NCBI GenBank assembly: GCA_964019055.1
Contig: OZ025211.1
Location: 10,564,900 to 10,628,899 of the forward strand
Reading direction: 5' to 3'
DNA: 64,000 nt
DNA from: Anthopleura xanthogrammica
Taxonomy: Eukaryota; Cnidaria; Anthozoa; Actiniaria; Actiniidae
Shown here: positions 1 to 11,632 of the stretch, piece by piece
How the letters are laid out: each line of letters opens with the position of its first letter
How positions within the stretch are numbered: the first letter of the stretch is position 1
Made by a program: the position numbers and the translations under genes
The notes under the pieces: generated by a model
The model's database searches: none
The model's input: the letters and a program-made list of their open reading frames with translations, nothing else
What the model was told of the DNA's origin: nothing

Positions 1-1175
1 AGAGAATGAACATGACTGTCAAAAGAAACTTATAAGGGGGTTGGAACGTGTAATAGCCATACATTTGCTGTGGAATATTCATCCTTTTCGTTGCTCCGGA
101 ATATTCAAACACTTCTTGGATCTTACCCGTCAATTACGGCCTTCAAAAACTCTCAAAATTCAATTGAATACAGATATACCGTATGTTCCATTGGCAGATA
201 AAGTAAATATCCTCTGAAAGTCAGGAAGTTCAGCGAGAAGCTTGAATGTCATAGAAGCGGCCATCTTGAATCAAGCTTAAAATTCCAAATATGGTCAAAA
301 AACTCTAATTTGCATGTCTGAATATTCCAGAGCAAGGTTATAATAATAATAATAATAGACTTTATTTCTGTGTCACACGTTTCAAACTTCTTATGAGTTT
401 CCACATCCTTTCATATACTCGTGTTTTAATTGAAATGGGTAGAAGCTCTCAAAAGGTTGTAAATATTTTTGAACAGTACTGACCAGTTTTTATCCACGAT
501 TTATAACCCCAGTGTTGTGGCGATGCCAGGAAGCTTATTACAGATGTAAGTCACGCGTGTGATTGATTTTTCAATTTCTACTAATATTAATATACTTAGG
601 GACTGGACATAAAGTAAAGAGGGGGGTGGGTGGGCTGGTAAAATGCATTTTTTTTAATGACAGTATTTAAGTGGCCCAACCTTCTGTTAAGTACCAAATA
701 AACACGGCCCACCCTTAGATACTTGCACACAATTTCCCACCTTCTAATCAGAGTCTTCAAAAAAAATGACGATTCAAATACGTTGTGGTTGATCTTCCAC
801 ATCTTGAATTCACTGGCAACGATGGTTGGGTATATTTCCCATGCCAACACTGAAAGAGCAAAGTTCTGAATTAGGGAGTTCTACCATCTTTTATAAAAGC
901 CAATGGAATCGGCCAAACTGAAATGCCAAATGTTTTTGAACAGCTCTTTCATTCAGAAACGAGAACTTCTCAGTCGATAACTACTCTGTCTTCAGACTTT
1001 CACAAACAGTTACAATCTTTAAAAAAAAAAAACCAACGGATCTGAAGGGTATTAATTACAAGATAAGCCGAATTGCAGACGCGAAGGTGTTCTGCTGAAA
1101 AGTTGCTTCTAGAGTATTTAAGGAAACGTAAGATTTAACACTCATTTTGTTAAAATCTACCTGTTTTTTCGACAG
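1..1175. other. Left edge: no secure exon; possible retroelement tail
   Basis: AT-rich sequence, probably an intron of gene 1. An AAT run followed by AGACTTTATTTCTGTG near 342-370 resembles the junction at 61371-61460 and could be the 3' tail of a minus-strand LINE or SINE. No other feature is supported. Confidence 0.4.
477..545 (+). CDS. Possible extra LRR-position exon of gene 1 (weak)
   Basis: A 69-bp segment sits between an AG and a GTAAGTC donor in the phase used by the downstream LRR exons and is open. Its translation lacks the NxL/NxI core of the other repeats and does not resemble the paralogue's exon expected at this position (21234-21299). It could be a degenerate repeat or chance; it is left out of the gene model. 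Confidence 0.18.
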
Positions 1176-4100
1176 TGATCTGAGGAACAACAGCATTCGT
1201 TTTGTTGAGGAAAATACATTTGAGCCGATGATTTCTCTAAATATTTTGTAAGTCTTAATCCTTATGATATAGTTAAATAATGAAATCAGTGCCTTTCCCT
1301 GGGACCGAGCAAAATTATCTTGCTAACACGTGTGTTGCTTGGCTGCTAAAAGCAAAGCGTCGGAGACATCGGGGTGAAATGAAATCAGAAGTGAACGGGC
1401 ACTCGACTCTCTAGTCCTTTTTATGACCTTTTGACTTGCACAATTGCATTCACCTCGTGTATTTGAACTCACGCAATAGTTTTTTACATTGTCATTCAAA
1501 ACATTAGGCACACACTTTGGTTAACTCAGTCCCAGGTTGGGGGAGGGGGTACTCCTAAACGTGCTCCGCCCAGACTCTCTTTTTTATATACCAAATTTCG
1601 GCAAAAACGTACGCCTTTCATATGTCTTTTTTTGTCTGAAAAGGTACCCCTTTCATATGCCTTAACGTTGAAGAAGGCCAAATATGAATATTGATCATCG
1701 CGTCAAACGGCGTGCAAGTTCGGCTTCATTTCCCTGAACTGATAATAATTTTAGCTTCCCTTTCCTTTCCAATTTCCAAATCTTGCGAATTCCTAACCCT
1801 CTTCTATACCAAAACCCACTAATTCCCCACCTTTTTCTATACCCCGGCCTAAAAAGTACTCCTTTCGGGCGGAGCATCCCCGTATAGTACCCACTCTCCC
1901 GGGATTCAGTGTAACTTGAATTTGTGTAGCCTTAATTCCCTCCTTTAGGACCGGAATTTGGCATGTAAAATTAACAGATTTCCGATGGTTTAGAGTGCTA
2001 TGTCTACTTATTTACTACGATTTGACGTCAAAAGTTGGTCAAAATGTTATGTACTCACGAGGCGTAGCCGTTTGAAAGAAAAAACGTTTGAAGCGCGCGC
2101 TGGCTCCGAGCGATTCGTCATTCTATCGGTATGTCCTCTTATTTACCAAGGCTGTGGACCAATCAGCGCGCGAGAAATTTCACAGTTATGGTTAAACATA
2201 AAATATCACAATGACCTCCTTGTTTGCATGTCTGTTTTAATATAGCATTCTTTAATTAGCGACGATTCGTTGTCTTTTGCAGGGACTTGCGTTACAACAA
2301 TCTTACAAACGTGTCCTTGAAGTTTGTTGTCAAACCAGATCTAGATGTTCTGTATGTGTCAGTAAATGTTCATGCTAGCTAATATTTTAAAGGTTTAATC
2401 ACGGATGCTCCTCCAAAAAGTAAAATTAAAATATTTTGTATCTTGTCTGAATAACAATTCAAGACACTTAGACAGAACTACAGAACGACAGTTTTCTTGC
2501 ATGTATCGAGCACTGAACACGGATTACACTACAATTTTACCTGCCAATTCGTATGTTGCGGATCGATAGCCGGAGATACCTTTTTTCCAACCAACAAACG
2601 TATAGCCATTCCCTTTCGTCATAACATAACAGCATGGAAATGTGTATGCAATTTGACCAGAAAATACATTTAATGTGGTCAATCAACATTGCATGTGAAA
2701 ACTCTGAATTGTTATTCATTCAAATTCGCCTTATCGGGGCCCAAATAAAAACCACTCACTCGAGCTCCCACCCAACGAAAGTATTTTGGTTATGTTTTAA
2801 CAAGCTCAAATCCAAGCTTCTTTTTTGGTATATTCATGATCTGAAAATCAGGTTTATTAAGTCTGTTTATTCTGCCTGATTATTTTTTAGTTACCTTGGC
2901 CACAATCTCCTTTGGAATAGCAAATATGAATTGTTGAGTTCACTGCCAAAGTTACATCACCTGTGAGTAAACTGACACAAAAAAATCAAGACACCAGGTT
3001 TCTAAAAGTGCAAGTTTTATAATTTTCGACCGCTCTTTTTCAAGAAGCTAAAGTTCTTGGAACGCCGAATTTCAATCGATTTTGCTGAAAAGTTTCTCAG
3101 TTTTTTAATATCTTGTCTCGTTTTAGAATTATTTCATGATGTATCGTAAAAGAGGTAAAAACCACCTCAATCAACTTTGGGAACAAACATTTTCGCAACC
3201 AAAGCGGTTATAAAAAATCTGAAATATTTTTTTTGGAGATCAATCTGTGCTCTTTACGATGATTTGAATCGTTTCCTAGTCGAAATAATTCTGGTGTTCA
3301 GGGAACTTCTTGAAAAAATGCGGTAAAAAAAATAAAACTAACACTAAAAATACGCGAGTTTGATCTCACCGCTACGCCACCCGTGCTTCCCACAAATGTT
3401 GGCCAAAAAAGTTAACGTAGGTCAACATTTCAATGAGATATTTATAAAACTTTGATTAAGTTAGACTGTGAACAGTCCCTCTTTTCCCTCCTAACTCAGT
3501 CGAATCGGGTTTTTTCCTGCCTTGGACGCGCGGAGAGTGGGGGCGAGTTTGAAGCGGCACGCGGGGAGAGGAAAAGTAGGGACTGTGGACAACACACAGG
3601 GAAATGAATTACCGCCCCTTTTTAATACTTGTCAAATACTTTCAACCAATGGGAATTTTGCGTTGTGTGGGCAACGCGTAATTCATTTCTCTGTGTGTTG
3701 TCCACAGTCCCTACTTTTCCTCTCCCCGCGTGCCGCTTCAAACTCGCCCCCACTCCCCGCGCGTCCAAGGCAGGAAAAAACCCGACTCGACTGAGTTAGG
3801 AGGGAAAAGAGGGACTGTTCACAGTCTATGATTGAGTGAATTAGTTTAACATTTTTTTCTATATGCATGTATTTTTGAATAATTTGTTATTCAAATTAAT
3901 TATCTGACTTTATTGTTTTTATTTTCAACTGTTTTCGATATCCAGGGACATCAGTTTCAATCACTTATCAAAGATACACAAAGATATGTTCGAGGAAGCG
4001 AAACAATTAACATTTTTGTAAGTCATCACAAGAATGTGTTAATTGATGTACAAAGTAATGAGCTATTGAGTAAAACAATGATCAATCAATAGAAGCATTT

Positions 4101-4964
4101 CGCATGGAAAGAAAACATTTTCAGCTTGGGCGTAATGTTTTCCCATTTTAGACCACATGCCATTCTATGGATGCTTTGCACCATCACGTGATGGCAGCCA
4201 TGACAGGAGGCAGGAACAATTGAATCTGGTCTTATCTGATTTGAATGAGAAAGAGTTCAGTTTCTCAGGAAAAAAAATAAAGTTGTGCCTCTGTCATGGC
4301 TGCCATTACGTGATGGTGCAAAGCCTCTATTGAGAAGTTTCTTTGTCGCATCCATATTAACGTGCATGTATTCTCATACCCAACTGTTAAGCAAAGAAAT
4401 GATACTTAAGGGGATGATGCGTTGTCTGAAATGTTTGTCTCTTTCTTCTAACTACGATTCAGTTCTACTGTGGGTTCAGATTTTACTTTCCCCCTAGATT
4501 TTTTTATTGCGCTAATCCCATTAAAGCCTCCATATTAGTAATCTACCACAACCTGTCGATCATTTAGATATCCTGCGGGGACAGAAATATAGGGTACGGA
4601 GCTCTTTCCACTGTACGACATACCGTAACATTGAAATTGCTTTTTTTTAATTGTCTTTGCAACGCGTTTTTACGGTTTGCTACAGGTTTGCTGTATATAT
4701 TGTCAACCACTTTATCTGACAGAAACCACTGCTTCAAGCAAAATAAGTTCACCTCAAGGCATGACATATGTAGATTTGTTAGCCTGCTAACTACACCTAT
4801 TGAAAACTCACTGATTCATGATGGATATAAGGTGGCCGGACTCATTCGGTCACACACAACACAAGGAATCCATGAAATACAATACTCGAAGAAATACTAC
4901 TTCTACTGCTGCTTCTGCGCTGACACGGCTACTACTGCTGTTGCTGCTGCTGCTACTACTGCTG

Positions 4965-5051
<87 letters not shown>

Positions 5052-5062
5052 TTACTACTACT

Positions 5063-5108
<46 letters not shown>

Positions 5109-6026
5109 CTTAATTGATTGATTGCACATTTTCTTTTGGACAGATTTGCTACAAATTCTGATATTGAACAAATCGAAAATTTAGCATTCCAGAAAAAGAC
5201 TTGGCTATATTATATGTAAGTTATCCTATGTAATACGATTAAATATAACTTTTTATCCGTTTTATGGAATCTTTGGATAAAAATTATCGTTCATTCATTA
5301 AATAACGGTGACATGGTTTAACAGATTCCTGGATGGAAACAAGCTAACAAGGATTACAAGGTTGATGTTTAGTGGACCCAAATATCTTGGGTATTTGTAA
5401 GTTAAATAACATATATTTGAGCATTGAACTGAAACGGCAAACTTAGATGGTTCAACATTCCCCATACAGCAGTAGCCCCAATTCATTGGCATTTTGCATG
5501 CTTGCATTTTTTGTACTTTGTAGTCCAAACCAAAAATATTTTTTTAATAATATGGATGTTCTTGACCCTTTATATTTTTTTAGAAGTCTTACAAACAACC
5601 CTTTGAATGTCATAGAGGAAGGAGCATTCAAGGAAATGAAAGACTTAGAAGCTATGTAAGTCCTGAAATCATAGCTTCAAATTACAGGAGGGTCCAGGGT
5701 TATGATGCATTGCGCTTACCAATTTATTAACCAAAAAAATCGGTTTAAGCAAAGTGATGACGTCACGACAGAATTGATAATATACTATGAATCACAATAC
5801 ATCATTGGATAACCCTGGACCCTCCTCTGGCTTCAAATGGAACTTTCATTACTCTGATTCAGTAGACTAGTTAACGAAAGTCGTCATCTCGAGTAATTTG
5901 TGTTTCACTGAAAACATGATCATGCCATTAATAATTGTTTTAATTATTCAGCTTTCTTATCAATACAAACCTTCATACTATTGATATTGGTTCAACTTTT
6001 GATGCACCAGGGTTGAATATAGTTTT
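1176..6026 (+). CDS. Gene 1 leucine-rich repeat exons (8 repeats, one per exon)
   Basis: Each of eight exons encodes exactly one LRR of 23-25 residues and has the same phase at both ends (last base of a split codon at the start, first two bases at the end). Examples are DLRNNSIRFVEENTF (1176), DLRYNNLTNVSLKF (2283), YLGHNLLWNSKYEL (2891), FLDGNKLTRITRLMF (5325) and SLTNNPLNVIEEGAF (5584). The LxxNxL/IxxI core is visible in most. The exon at 5144 (FATNSDIEQIENLAF) is more degenerate. LRR arrays normally form a curved ligand-binding solenoid; here it would lie outside the cell, ahead of the cysteine-rich and membrane parts. Confidence 0.88.
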
Positions 6027-9000
6027 GTAAGTACTAATATTTAAATTAACATTTATATATGAGTTTGGATTTCAAGGAATCAATGAATACGATAGCAACA
6101 CAATTTGAGTGTAAAACATTGTAGTAAAAAGCCTTATCATATGACCGTATTTCACTGTACGCGTGATTCTAAAAAAAACCTTTGGGGAAAATGTCGTCAG
6201 CAAAAAAGTACGCTTTTCCGAAAAGTGTAATAATTTCCCGTTCGGACTCGCCGTTCGGACTCGCTGCCGTCAATCATGTAAAAACTACGCATTTTGATTC
6301 GCATTTATTAAAAACGCTTTGAAATCGTTTTTTTATATGTGGTCATATGATAAAATGCTTATTGACTGAGTTAAGGTCGGTCCGAACGGGAAAATATTTG
6401 GCTCTCGGTCCTTGGCACGGAACTCGCTGCGCTCGTTCCGTACTTCAGGACCTCGAGCCAAATATTTTCCCGTTCGGACCTCCCACTCAGTCAATAAGTA
6501 CATATTATTACACATTTAGGGTCGATATCCGTTAAATAAAGCCGTGAATAAAAACCATATCAGTGAAGTGATACGATATCATTTCACGGCAAACTGTCCA
6601 ATAAAATCTCGCGATATATAATAATATATAATCGACCCTTAATGTGTAATAAACAAATTATTACATGTTAAGAGCTGATATAATTTTTATTCACTCGTTT
6701 TCCGTATCATATCGCTCACTCTCTCGCGGACTCGCTTGTTCGCGATATGACGGGAAACTCGTGAATAAAAACGATATCAGGCTCTTAACATGTGATAATC
6801 TCTATTTACCTCAGTTCAATTCGCCGATTGACATCTAGAGTCCACTTGCTTTGTCGTGTGACTAAATTTGAAAACAAAGCGCGAAAGTTCGGACAAAGTC
6901 GTACAGTCCGAACAAACATGGTCATAAAAAAAGAGATGTGCATATGGGGAGTGTAAGAACGATTCTCGCTATTCCGAACGCTGGGTAAGGAATGCTAAAG
7001 GAGATCTTGAAGACTATGAACAACCCCTTGGATATCCGACAACCATGGATTTGTTAAACGGCATTACAGTTGACATTTTGTGTCGTTTTATGTCTTAATT
7101 AATTAAGTGAATGTATATACAAAAAAATGAAACACATTCATCGTTTGTTCGTTTGTTCGTTTGTTCGTTTGTTCGTTTGTTCGTTTGTTCGTTTGTTCGT
7201 TTGTTCGTTTGTTCGTTTGTTCGTTTGTTCGTTTGTTCGTTTGTTCGTTTGTTCGTTTGTTCGTTTGTTCGTTTGTTCGTTTGTTCGTTTGTTCGTTTGT
7301 TCGTTTGTTCGTTTGTTCGTTTGTTCGTTTGTTCGTTTGTTCGTTTGTTCGTTTGTTCGTTTGTTCGTTTGTTCGTTTGTTCGTTTGTTCGTTTGTTCGT
7401 TTGTTCGTTTGTTCGTTTGTTCGTTTGTTCGTTTGTTCGTTTGTTCGTTTGTTCGTTTGTTCGTTTGTTCGTTTGTTCGTTTGTTCGTTTGTTCGTTTGT
7501 TCGTTTGTTCGTTTGTTCGTTTGTTCGTTTGTTCGTTTGTTCGTTTGTTCGTTTGTTCGTTTGTTCGTTTGTTCGTTTGTTCGTTTGTTCGTTTGTTCGT
7601 TTGTTCGTTTGTTCGTTTGTTCGTTTGTTCGTTTGTTCGTTTGTTCGTTTGTTCGTTTGTTCGTTTGTTCGTTTGTTCGTTTGTTCGTTTGTTCGTTTGT
7701 TCGTTGGTTCGTTTGTTCGTTTGTTCGTTTGTTTATAATTGACCACTTTCCTCCAATACAAGGTCAATATTTGAGCTGAAAACACTTTAATTTCGCTTTT
7801 TCTACCTTTTTTCTACCTTTTTTCTACCTTTTTTTTTTTTCGTTATTTATTTAAAACTTTTAATGTTTTCCTTTCACCAATCTTTTTACTCAGATCTAGC
7901 AAGGAAATACAAATGGGAATTACTTCTTATTTTGTATTTCGTCCTTTTCTTACAAGTTCAGGCTACAAATGTATCAAACATAGTACTTCATTCGACCTGT
8001 GTACTCCATGTGATCAGGGACAATATAAGCCCGCTGCCTCTGATGATCTCGAATGTCAAGAATGCCCACCGGGTACGTTTCTTTTTCTTTGGAATAGAAA
8101 AAAGATATTAATAAAAATATTCAAATGAGTAAATGGAAATAATATGGAGTACAAAAACGCGAAATGATTGAAGCTTTTTAGACTTTATAAATAGAAATAT
8201 AACTTTAGACTTTTCGGATGATCTCCCAATGATGTTTTAGATCTTTTCAATGCTTTTTACTATTCACTGCGAAACGTTGTTGGACTTTTCAAGAACAACT
8301 ATTAGCAAATCCGAAGTGAAAAAATAATAAAAATGTTCTATATTTTGCATCGTATAGGTGGTTTTTATCAAGATGCAGTTGCACACGTTGGTGATATCGT
8401 GTATGGGCTCGGATGCAAACAGTGTCCTGCAGGATCTTACGTTAAGCCAGAAAATGCTCCCGGGAAAACAATGGAATCGTGTTCTGCTTGTCTTGAAGGT
8501 ACAAAATTCATGAGCTTTATGTGATATGATTAGAGAGAGGGGGAGTCTTACCTTCCCAATCCCAACCCAACCCAACCCAACCCAACCCAACCCAACCCAA
8601 CCCAACCCAACCCAACCCAACCCAACCCAACCCAACCCAACCCAACCCAACCCAACCCAACCCAACCCAACCCAACCCAACCCAACCCAACCCAACCCAA
8701 CCCAACCCAACCCAACCCAACCCAACCCAACCCAACCCAACCCAACCCAACCCAACCCAACCCAACCCAACCCAACCCAACCCAACCCAACCCAACCCAA
8801 CCCAACCCAACCCAACCCAACCCAACCCAACCCAACCCAACCCAACCCAACCCAACCCAACCCAACCCAACCCATGCAATGCAATGCTTTGTAGTGTAAT
8901 GAAAAATTGAATTAACTACAATCTATCCTGGTGTGATTTACCTTAGTCCATTATTTTTACTGACGTATACTAGCTTTTATCCTCAGGTACAAACCTAAAA

Positions 9001-11256
9001 CGACTAGCTGGATTCAGAGCCTGTCCTTGTCTTGATGACCACTACCGTCTGGATCGCTTTGGCAAATGTACAGAATGTCCAATTGGATATCAATGCAAAA
9101 ACGAAACCATCAACTTACTTCCTGAATTCTACTGGATCTGGAAAGATGAAGAAAACAAACAGAATTATATCACGTTTTCCATCAAACTACAGGAAGAACA
9201 CAAAAACCTCAACGTTAGCTGGCGTACATTCAATGGTTCGATACCAAAGGCCTATTCTTGTCCATTTATTGGTTCGTGCAAGGTAAGAGGAAGACGATGA
9301 TATGATACACATAGCAATTTTTATCTCATGAAACTGCATTTTTTCCAAGCAAAATTATTAATCAACACGCTGAAATTTCGTAAAGCAAATTCTTCTGAAA
9401 TTGAATTACCTATAAATGAAGTGTACATATTCTACTAATTTCATAGGCTGACGCCAGAAAGGAGTTTCTCATATAAACCATTATATTTACCTTGAATCTT
9501 TTCGATTGACTTCTTCGACACTGGATTGTAGAAAAACTTCACTGAAGAGGCTCAATCGAGCGAAAAATATTTGGTTTTTGACGTTTTAAAGATTTGCTAT
9601 AATCCAGAGTGTCGAAGGAATCAATCGAAGAGATTCAAGGTAAATATGGTTAATATGAAGTGTACATACATTTGTGGATATTTCAGGGAGGAATGGATAT
9701 TAAATGTTCAGATGGATACGAAGGTCCCCTGTGTGCTATATGCTCTAAAGGCTATTACAGGATGTTCTCTGGCTGCAATAAATGCCCAACTTTATATCTT
9801 TTTGTTGGCCAGTGCTTTGCTATAGCAATAGTGGCTGCTATTCTTGTGTTTGCTATAATCAAAGGCAAGAAGTCTAATCATGCTAATAGACGTTCTGTAA
9901 GTGACACTGTCTTCAGCAGCTTTAAGATTGTGATTGGATTCTACCAAGTGACAAGTGGTACCCTGAACGCTTATTCGTACATCAAGTGGCCAGCAGCACT
10001 CACCAAGTTGATGAAGTTTGCTGATGTAATACAACTGAACATTTTCCAACTGGTTCCAGTGGAATGCCTGAAACAGTCAATCAGGTTGACACCATACGCT
10101 GGTCTTGTGGTTTATATCTCTTTAGATGCTATGGTCATTCTAATTGCCCTTGTATACTTCTTCATTAAAAAAGCCTGTGTAAATATCAATGGTGGGGACA
10201 GAAGCCTTTCCAAATGTAAAGCTAACTGCTATCGAGCAGTTTTCCTGTTCCTTTTTGTCACTTATCCTGCCACCTGTGAGAAAGTTTTTCAGGTTCTGCC
10301 ATTCAGTTGTCATAAAGTGTGTGACAACCAACAACATTGCTCATGGTATCTTCACTCCGACTATTCACTGAAATGCTACACAAGTTTCTATAACAGATTT
10401 GTCATCCTGGCCTACTTTGCTCTTTTGATTCCAATTGGGTTTCCTCTTGTCACGATCTTCTTGTTGTGGAAGTACTGCAGAAACAATGGATCAAAAGAGA
10501 ACGACATCGAAGATGAAAAACCTGACGAAATACACCTAAAAGTAAAGAGGAGGCAGACTCAAAATGATGCTCGCCATGAAATATCCACTGGGATGAGGTT
10601 CATTTACGAGAACTACAGTGAAGATTGTTGGTACTGGGAGGTCATTGAGCTCATTCGTAAGGCAATCTTTACCTCGGTACTTGTGTATTCTGGTCAAGAG
10701 GGACGGCTATTTCTTGGGGTGACAGCGATCATGTCTGGTTTCTATTCAGTATATTTTGCTCATACGCAGCCTATTCCACATTTGTTTGACAAATGGCTCC
10801 ATCTGGGTTCTCTGATGGCTACCATGGCCAACCAGTTCATGGCAATGCTGCTAAAGATTCCCGCAGAAACAGTGTCAGCTTTGGTGGACGTTGAGAATGA
10901 CTCTCTTGGCCTTGCTGTAATGCTGGTGTTTGCCAATATCTTCGTTGTTATCATTATTGCAGGTAAGTCGATAATTGACATAATAACTATGATATATGTT
11001 GGTAAGGTTTTGAAATCTTGAATTTTATAAGCAATAAATATCAAGGTTAGGGACACCTAAACGTTTCCATCATCTTTGTGTTCCAGCTCGCTATCTGTAC
11101 GGTGTTTACCTCTCAATGAAAGCCATCAGAGAGAACCCAAAATGCGATCTGACATGTGTTCTCTCAGTGCTCCAGGTGGTAAACTTTGGTGAAGGTCATG
11201 AAATGTCCATCGAAAGTCAAGAAGAGAACACGAGAAGACCAGATAGATCTCAGTAA
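1176..11256 (+). CDS. Gene 1 (5' incomplete): LRR / GCC2-GCC3-like / multi-TM receptor-like protein
   Basis: Thirteen exons were placed by splice sites and frame: 1176-1247, 2283-2351, 2891-2962, 3946-4017, 5144-5215, 5325-5396, 5584-5655, 5952-6026, 7894-8072, 8358-8498, 8987-9282, 9687-10962, 11087-11256 (TAA stop at 11254-11256). Joined, they leave one open frame of 878 residues after the split first codon. The order is eight leucine-rich repeats, a cysteine-rich ectodomain resembling GCC2/GCC3 (ephrin-receptor-like) repeats, about eight hydrophobic segments and a short tail. Every exon has a same-phase counterpart in the gene at 18149-28151, which is the best evidence for the model and shows tandem duplication. 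That paralogue begins with MAM, sushi and SRCR domains; the same would be expected here beyond the left edge. The predicted role is a cell-surface receptor or channel-like protein (inference; no function is known to me). Confidence 0.85.
3462..3828. repeat. Near-perfect foldback element (MITE-like), intron of gene 1
   Basis: Arms of about 151 bp (3462-3612 and 3678-3828) are near-perfect reverse complements around a loop of about 65 bp, starting TAGACTGTGAACAGTCC. The arms are GC-rich against AT-rich surroundings. No coding capacity. Confidence 0.88.
4173..4325. repeat. Hairpin element with CACGTGATG core, intron of gene 1
   Basis: Inverted arms GCTTTGCACCATCACGTGAT at 4173 and its near reverse complement ending at 4325. 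Part of it resembles a sequence at 32515-32600 in gene 3 (GTTCAGTTT, then CACGTGATG and TTGCACAGCCTC), so this is a dispersed family. Confidence 0.7.
4921..5110. repeat. Compound trinucleotide array (CTG/CTA, ACT, AAC)
   Basis: An interrupted CTG/CTA run passes into pure ACT repeats and then AAC repeats, ending about 30 bp before the LRR exon at 5144. It gives open frames of poly-L/T/Q that are not genes. Confidence 0.92.
6128..6805. repeat. Cluster of nested palindromic elements, intron of gene 1
   Basis: At least four inverted repeats lie side by side or nested: TATCATATGACC at 6135 with its complement near 6340; GCTTATTGACTGAGT at 6357 with ACTCAGTCAATAAG ending 6500; TATTACACATTTAGGGTCGA at 6507 with its complement near 6650; and TATTACATGTTAAGAGC at 6660 with its complement near 6795. 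They are typical of short non-coding transposable elements inserted into one another. Confidence 0.8.
7141..7732. repeat. (TTCGTTTG)n array, about 74 copies
   Basis: 592 bp of an 8-bp unit, almost without error (one T-to-G change near 7706), in the intron before the first cysteine-rich exon of gene 1. Its period is not a multiple of three and it holds no stop in any frame, which creates long false open frames on both strands. Confidence 0.97.
7894..9282 (+). CDS. Gene 1 cysteine-rich GCC2/GCC3-like exons
   Basis: Three exons (7894-8072, 8358-8498, 8987-9282) encode closely spaced cysteine motifs: CTPCDQGQY, CQECPPGGFYQDA, GCKQCPAGSYV, CSACLEGT, CPCLDDHYRLDRFG, CTECPIGYQC, then a hydrophobic/aromatic stretch LLPEFYWIW. 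The CxxCPxGxY rhythm is that of GCC2/GCC3 or ephrin-receptor-like cysteine-rich repeats, probably a stalk between the LRR solenoid and the membrane. Exon lengths 179, 141 and 296 are identical in the paralogue. The first of the three is much more divergent between the two genes than the second. Confidence 0.85.
8555..8874. repeat. (CCCAA)n array, about 62 copies
   Basis: 310 bp of pure CCCAA starting about 60 bp after the donor of the exon ending at 8498. G-rich (TTGGG) on the strand opposite to gene 1. It is not the canonical TTAGGG telomere unit. Confidence 0.97.
9687..10962 (+). CDS. Gene 1 multi-transmembrane module exon
   Basis: A 1,276-bp exon opens with a last extracellular cysteine block (GYEGPLCAICSKGYY, then CNKCP) followed by about eight hydrophobic segments. 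These are near LFVGQCFAIAIVAAILVF, KIVIGFYQVTSGTLNAYSY, VVYISLDAMVILIALVYFF, YRAVFLFLFVTYPATCEKVF, FVILAYFALLIPIGFPLV, IFTSVLVYSGQEGRLFLG, LGSLMATMANQFMAMLL and LGLAVMLVFANIFVVIII. A charged loop rich in K/E/D (CRNNGSKENDIEDEKPDE) is followed by FIYENYSEDCWYWEVIELIR, a motif I associate with large multi-TM proteins of protists and algae and, more distantly, fungal TRP-like proteins. I know of no assigned function for the animal members. Helix count is by eye. Confidence 0.85.
11087..11256 (+). CDS. Gene 1 last exon, C-terminal tail
   Basis: The acceptor TTCCAG joins GCAG to CTCGC and completes an alanine codon; 56 residues follow to the TAA. RYLYGVYLSMKAI and CVLSVLQVVNFGEGHE are matched in the paralogue (RYLYGVIHSAKAI, CMLSLLQVVSIGEGHE), so the reading frame is secure. 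The final residues (EENTRRPDRSQ) are hydrophilic and unique to this copy, and probably cytoplasmic. Confidence 0.85.
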
Positions 11257-11494
11257 TCAATGCATAACTCGGTAAAATGCACATACTACTGATGATAAGC
11301 TAGATATGTCATGATGCGAAATTTCTAAACAGACATAATAATAAGTCAGTAAACTTTTACAATCACTTTGATAATCAATTAGGGTTTGATAAAGTTGAAT
11401 GAATTATGAATTGATGGTTAGAGCTATCTCTAAACCAAATATTGAATAATTAAATCTCCCACATTGATTTCTTTCGTTTGATAAACAATAATAA

Positions 11495-11632
11495 TAGAGA
11501 ATAAACGCGAGTGCTTTATGGGATTTAGAGCTCCGAGCATTGATAGAAAGCCACGAGGGCGAAGCCCGAGTGGCTTTCTATCATTGCGAGGAGCTTTAAA
11601 TCCCATAAAGCACGAGTGTTTATTCTCTAACC
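11495..11632. repeat. Hairpin element downstream of gene 1
   Basis: GAGAATAAACGCGAGTGC at 11497 pairs with its near reverse complement ending near 11630; the centre (CCACGAGGGCGAAGCCCGAG) is itself palindromic. It includes an AATAAA at 11500 that could serve as a gene 1 poly(A) signal, by chance or by co-option. Confidence 0.75.

Noticed and set aside
4631..5117. Poly-threonine and poly-leucine/glutamine open frames
   Set aside because: Trinucleotide array in an intron of gene 1.
7111..7785. Open frames of 193-222 codons on both strands (SFVRLFVC / NEQTNKRT repeats)
   Set aside because: They are translations of the (TTCGTTTG)n array, open in several frames at once; no independent coding signal.
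8555..8874. Interstitial telomere repeat
   Set aside because: CCCAA (and AATCCC at 60625) is not the animal TTAGGG unit; both are ordinary intronic arrays.
8264..8894. Open frames with GLGWVGLGWV or NPTQP repeats
   Set aside because: Produced by the (CCCAA)n array inside a gene 1 intron; the real exon 8358-8498 lies on the + strand in another frame.
10760..11056. 98-codon frame antisense to the gene 1 TM exon
   Set aside because: Shadow of a conserved coding exon; a similar antisense shadow appears opposite gene 2.
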